Shown in pieces: positions 12,368-14,638 of a DNA stretch of 14,638 nucleotides (the stretch's first letter is position 1; each line of letters opens with the position of its first letter). The notes under the pieces were generated by a model. The model saw only the letters and a list, made by a program, of their open reading frames with translations, did no database searches and had not been told where the DNA came from. The translations under genes were made by a program, and so were the position numbers. This stretch comes from JAQUYS01 sp964430665 (GTDB lineage: Archaea; Nanobdellota; Nanobdellia; Woesearchaeales; SKGA01): positions 1 through 14,638 of the forward strand of contig CAYSFC010000018.1 in NCBI GenBank assembly GCA_964430665.1, in the 5' to 3' direction.

Positions 12368-13884
12368 TCTATCACCACTATTTTTTGAACTTCTTCTAAA
12401 ATTTCTCCACTTAATAAAACTTCTTTAAGTTTTTCAATATCTTTGTACAAAGGTCTATCTTTTTCTAAGAAATCAACGTATTTTCGCACTGTATTAAAAA
12501 CAACTTTCATTGCTGGTGAAAGAGATTTTTTTGTTTCTTTCATTCTTAGTTCTGCGGCTTGTGTTGCTGCTAAAAGTTCTATTGCTAAAATTCCAAAAGT
12601 GTTGTCAATTATTTTTTTAGTTTTTATAGCTGTGTTTGTTCCCATACTCACAAAGTCTTCTTGATCTGCTGCTGTGGGTATCGATCCTATTGCTGCTGGC
12701 GTACAAAGAACTCTGTTTTCATTAACTAAATAAGCTGCAGTATATTGAGGAATCATTATTCCTGTGTTTAAACCAGGATTTTCTATAAGAAAACCTGGAA
12801 GTCCTTCGCTTAGTTTTGAATTAACCAAACGATTGACTCTTCGCTCTGAAATAATTCCTACAGTTGCAATAGATTGTCCCAACATTTCTAATGGAATAGC
12901 TAAAGGTGTTCCTTGAAAGTTCGCACCAGTTAAATAAGTTCCACCTTCTTCATCAGGAATAAATAAAGGATTGTCTGCTCCTGCATTTATTTCTATCTGT
13001 ACTTGTTTTTTTGTGTAAGCTATTGCATCTCTAACAGTTCCTAAAACTTGCGGTGTTGAACGAATACTATATGCGTCTTGAATTCTTTCTTGCTTTGATA
13101 AAATTTCAGAATCTTTTAGAAGAGTTCTTATGTTTTTGGCGGAAATTATTCCTCCCTCAAACCCTCTTAATTGGAGAATTCTATTATCAAATGCCATAGT
13201 TACTGCTTTTAACGCTTCGAATGAAAGAGAAGATATTACTTCTGCTGTTTTAATTAATTTTTCAGAGTCTTCTATTTCTAAAGAAGATAAACCTGCTATT
13301 AATTGTGCCCCATTAATTACTGCTAATCCATCTCTAATTTTGTATTCTATTGGTTCTAGATTCGCTCTTTTTAGTGCTTCTTTTCCTTTCAAACGTTCTC
13401 CTTTGTAAAATGCTTCACCCTCGCCTATTGGAACTAACATAGCTTGGGCTAAAGGTGCTAAATCTCCACATGCTCCCACTGACGCAGGATACATAACAGG
13501 AGTAATATCTTTATTTAACATTTCTGCTATGAATTCAACTACTTCTAATCTTACGCCTGAAACTCCTTTACATAAAACATTTAGTCTTGTAGCTATAGTT
13601 GCTCTTACAACGTCTTTTGGTAAAGCTTCACCATAACCTGAAGCGTGGCTATAAACCATATATGTTGATAATTTTTTTGCATCATCTGGTGAGAGAATTA
13701 CTTTTGCTAATTCTCCTATTCCTGTTGTTGTTCCGTATGCAGGTATTTTTTTCTCAAAAAGATATTCGACAAATTTTCTGCTTTTTTTTATTTTCTCTTT
13801 TGCTTCTTGAGATATTGTTATTTTTTCTCCTTGAGCAATTTTTTTTAGTTTTTTTGTTGTTAACGTTTTTCCATCTAATTCCAT
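12364..13884 (-). CDS. hutH: Histidine ammonia-lyase-like MIO-family enzyme with Ala-Cys-Gly triad
   Basis: A 506-residue aromatic amino acid lyase of normal HAL length. HAL turns L-histidine into urocanate and ammonia using the MIO electrophile formed from an Ala-Ser-Gly triad. Here that loop reads ASVGACGDLAPLAQ, with Ala138-Cys139-Gly140; the codon at 13468-13470 is TGT (Cys) on the minus strand. Other active-site positions are HAL-like: Tyr50 in AYGTTTGIGEL, Ser79-His80 in YSHASGYG (the SH selectivity pair), Asn191 in INGAQ, Tyr272 and Arg275 in AYSIRSTPQV, Phe323 in ANFQGTP and Glu409 in QEDFVSMG. In that last motif Phe replaces the usual His of QEDHVS, and RSTPQ replaces RCQPQ. Histidine is the best substrate guess, but these changes leave room for another. 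GGTGA precedes the ATG by six bases. No hutU, hutI or other hut gene is in the window. Confidence 0.9.
   Translation of the reverse strand: MELDGKTLTTKKLKKIAQGEKITISQEAKEKIKKSRKFVEYLFEKKIPAYGTTTGIGELAKVILSPDDAKKLSTYMVYSHASGYGEALPKDVVRATIATRLNVLCKGVSGVRLEVVEFIAEMLNKDITPVMYPASVGACGDLAPLAQAMLVPIGEGEAFYKGERLKGKEALKRANLEPIEYKIRDGLAVINGAQLIAGLSSLEIEDSEKLIKTAEVISSLSFEALKAVTMAFDNRILQLRGFEGGIISAKNIRTLLKDSEILSKQERIQDAYSIRSTPQVLGTVRDAIAYTKKQVQIEINAGADNPLFIPDEEGGTYLTGANFQGTPLAIPLEMLGQSIATVGIISERRVNRLVNSKLSEGLPGFLIENPGLNTGIMIPQYTAAYLVNENRVLCTPAAIGSIPTAADQEDFVSMGTNTAIKTKKIIDNTFGILAIELLAATQAAELRMKETKKSLSPAMKVVFNTVRKYVDFLEKDRPLYKDIEKLKEVLLSGEILEEVQKIVVIE
12372..12376 (-). promoter_or_regulatory. Shine-Dalgarno of the hydrolase gene
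   Basis: The minus strand reads GGTGA, then TAGA, then the ATG at 12367. It lies within the 3' end of the lyase gene, consistent with an operon. Confidence 0.65.
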
Positions 13885-13890
13885 TTTATT

Positions 13891-13895
13891 TCACC
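13891..13895 (-). promoter_or_regulatory. Shine-Dalgarno of the lyase gene
   Basis: The minus strand reads GGTGA followed by AATAAA and the ATG at 13884. Confidence 0.65.
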
Positions 13896-13916
13896 TTATT
13901 GTTTACACTAATTAAA

Positions 13917-13928
13917 AAATTTAAATTT
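13917..13928 (-). promoter_or_regulatory. Candidate TATA box of the lyase operon
   Basis: AAATTTAAATTT, a perfect palindrome, is centred 38.5 bp from the lyase ATG. It predicts a leader of about 11 nt that would include the GGTGA. The operon could also be read through from tRNA-His upstream. Confidence 0.4.
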
Positions 13929-13935
13929 GTTTTTT

Positions 13936-13946
13936 AGAAAAAAATA
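13936..13946 (-). terminator. Oligo-T run after tRNA-His
   Basis: The minus strand has a run of seven T (CTATTTTTTTCT), about 40 nt downstream of the tRNA 3' end. Archaeal RNA polymerase stops at such T tracts. It lies just before the lyase TATA box. Confidence 0.4.
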
Positions 13947-13984
13947 GAACGATGTTGATTCTGTTTTGTTTTATTTTGAGAAAG

Positions 13985-14059
13985 GGCAGAGCCTGGGATT
14001 TGAACCCAGACTAGAGGATCCACAATCCTCTGTGCTAACCAAGTTACACCAACTCCACC
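13985..14059 (-). tRNA. tRNA-His (anticodon GTG)
   Basis: The complete cloverleaf can be drawn on the minus strand. The acceptor GTGGAGT pairs with GCTCTGC (three G-U wobbles). The D arm is GTGT/GCAC with a loop AACTTGGTTA containing the conserved GG. The anticodon stem GAGGA/TCCTC closes the loop TTGTGGA (anticodon GTG), the variable region is TAGT, and the T arm is CTGGG-TTCAAAT-CCCAG. The extra 5' base G-1 (14059) is encoded and pairs with discriminator C73 (13985), the identity pair recognised by histidyl-tRNA synthetase. CCA is not encoded and there is no intron. A possible TATA box (minus strand AAAAATATT, 14099-14107) would give a leader of about 17 nt. It lies 100 bp before the histidine ammonia-lyase-like gene on the same strand. 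Confidence 0.95.
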
Positions 14060-14107
14060 ATTTATAGTGCTGAAGCTATAAGTAGAAGAAAACCTTAGAA
14101 TATTTTT

Positions 14108-14159
14108 AGAACTAACAATGAATACAATCAGCAAGTTTTTTTGCTTTAACCTTAGTTCT
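14108..14159. other. Nested inverted repeat upstream of tRNA-His
   Basis: AGAACTAA (14108-14115) and TTAGTTCT (14152-14159) form a perfect 8-bp stem. Inside it AGCAA (14130-14134) and TTGCT (14141-14145) form a second stem. It lies between the end of the membrane-protein gene and tRNA-His. It could be part of a 3' UTR or a small structured RNA; no known RNA family is recognised. Confidence 0.35.
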
Positions 14160-14162
14160 CAT

Positions 14163-14180
14163 AAAAAAAAGAAAAGAAAG
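14163..14180 (-). terminator. T-rich terminator of the partial membrane-protein gene
   Basis: Read on the minus strand, this is CTTTCTTTTCTTTTTTTT, starting 14 nt after the stop codon at 14194-14196. It is a typical archaeal oligo-T termination signal. Confidence 0.5.
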
Positions 14181-14193
14181 ATAATATTTAAAC

Positions 14194-14638
14194 TTATCTT
14201 TTTTTCAAATCTTTGTTAATGAACACTAATGTTAATATAAATAAAATTATTCCAAAAGTAATTCCTAACAAAGATTTAATTCTATTATATTTTATTAACA
14301 TAATAAATGTGTTTAAACCTGCTGAGAAAAACAATGAATATGAAATTACAGGATTTATTGTTTTAGTTCCGATTAATATAGCGATTATTACAATTAAATT
14401 TATTATTGCAATGGTTGTAAATTCGAATGTATTTCTTTTCTCACGAAATTCAGTTTGTTCTTTTTCACACTCATAATTAGGAACATACTTTTCACCACCA
14501 TATGTGTTATTTTCAACAGAAGCTGGTTCAAATCTATAACAATCTTTTTCAAAATCACCTATAACGTTATCTGATAAAGTATTTGTTACAAGAAATGTCA
14601 GTGGGCTAAATACGAGGACTATGAGTAAAACAAATCCT
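14194..14638 (-). CDS. Four-TM membrane protein, N-terminus outside the window
   Basis: An open frame runs from the window edge to a TAA at 14194-14196. It encodes the last 147 residues of a protein whose start is not in the window. Four hydrophobic segments are visible, at about residues 2-18, 73-90, 96-115 and 122-140 of the visible part, and the end is NKDLKKR. The loop between the first and second segments (about residues 20-70) is polar, with Cys33 and Cys57 that could form a disulfide if it faces outside. The first segment may be a signal anchor. I do not recognise the family. A plus-strand reading frame across the same DNA is an antisense shadow. Confidence 0.75.
   Translation of the reverse strand, partial: GFVLLIVLVFSPLTFLVTNTLSDNVIGDFEKDCYRFEPASVENNTYGGEKYVPNYECEKEQTEFREKRNTFEFTTIAIINLIVIIAILIGTKTINPVISYSLFFSAGLNTFIMLIKYNRIKSLLGITFGIILFILTLVFINKDLKKR

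Noticed and set aside
12443..13937. Several plus-strand frames inside the lyase gene
   Set aside because: They are antisense shadows of a well-conserved 506-residue enzyme and have no start signals.
13934..14134. A minus-strand reading frame of 66 codons across tRNA-His
   Set aside because: It is explained by the tRNA itself; the frame passes through the whole cloverleaf and has no promoter or ribosome-binding support.
14213..14476. A plus-strand 87-codon hydrophobic frame
   Set aside because: It is antisense to the partial four-TM protein on the minus strand, which has the better amino-acid composition, a T-rich terminator and continues past the window edge.
1..14638. A CRISPR array, transposase, phage or toxin-antitoxin module
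   Set aside because: There are no regularly spaced repeats, no transposase or integrase motifs and no recognisable toxin-antitoxin pair; the only direct repeat is the single 20-bp pair at 8645 and 8719.

Overview
The window reads as a low-GC archaeal scaffold, most likely from the DPANN group (Woesearchaeota/Pacearchaeota-like). Direct evidence: an archaeal RNA polymerase subunit Rpo11/RpoL (8088-8363), a METTL5-type N6-adenosine methyltransferase, archaeal TATA boxes placed 24-30 bp before start codons (leaderless mRNAs), GGTGA Shine-Dalgarno motifs before a few genes, and a tRNA-His with genome-encoded G-1 and no encoded CCA. The phylum-level placement is inference from style (small genes, many orphans, AT-rich) and not from a marker tree. 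Three runs of exactly 100 N (7009-7108, 8390-8489, 11192-11291) are unsized scaffold gaps; each interrupts a gene.

Layout. 1-1366: a secreted, beta-strand-rich orphan protein. 1355-3040 (minus): a histidine phosphatase and three small orphans, each with its own TATA box. 3142-5321 (plus): a Nudix hydrolase, a monovalent cation/proton antiporter-like membrane protein and a small lipoprotein. 5311-6609 (minus): a coiled-coil/HTH regulator and a five-TM membrane protein with an acidic tail. 6662-7360 (plus): the METTL5-like methyltransferase, divergent from the membrane protein across one palindromic TATA box. 7357-7980 (minus): a peptidoglycan-amidase (PGRP/Amidase_2) family protein. 8088-8656 (plus): rpoL and a gap-broken gene. 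8727-8939 (minus): a small acidic protein. 8986-10399 (plus): an orphan membrane protein and a ZIP metal transporter. 10377-10784 (minus): a CoA-binding-domain protein, divergent from a bacterial-type metK (10860-11777). 11774-13884 (minus): a two-gene operon of a histidine ammonia-lyase-like enzyme and an isochorismatase/nicotinamidase-family hydrolase, preceded on the same strand by tRNA-His (13985-14059). 14194-14638 (minus): the 3' part of a four-TM membrane protein running off the window.

The genes do not form one obvious pathway. Packing is dense: convergent gene pairs overlap by 4-23 bp. The observations most worth following are: the lyase has Ala-Cys-Gly where the MIO prosthetic group is normally made from Ala-Ser-Gly; a single palindromic TATA box lies exactly 26.5 bp from two divergent start codons; a 54-bp hairpin-rich segment flanked by perfect 20-bp direct repeats sits between convergent genes; metK is of the bacterial type; a peptidoglycan amidase occurs in an archaeon; and the antiporter has Asn-Thr where CPA1 relatives usually have Asn-Asp. 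I did not find a CRISPR array, transposase, phage module or recognisable defence system.
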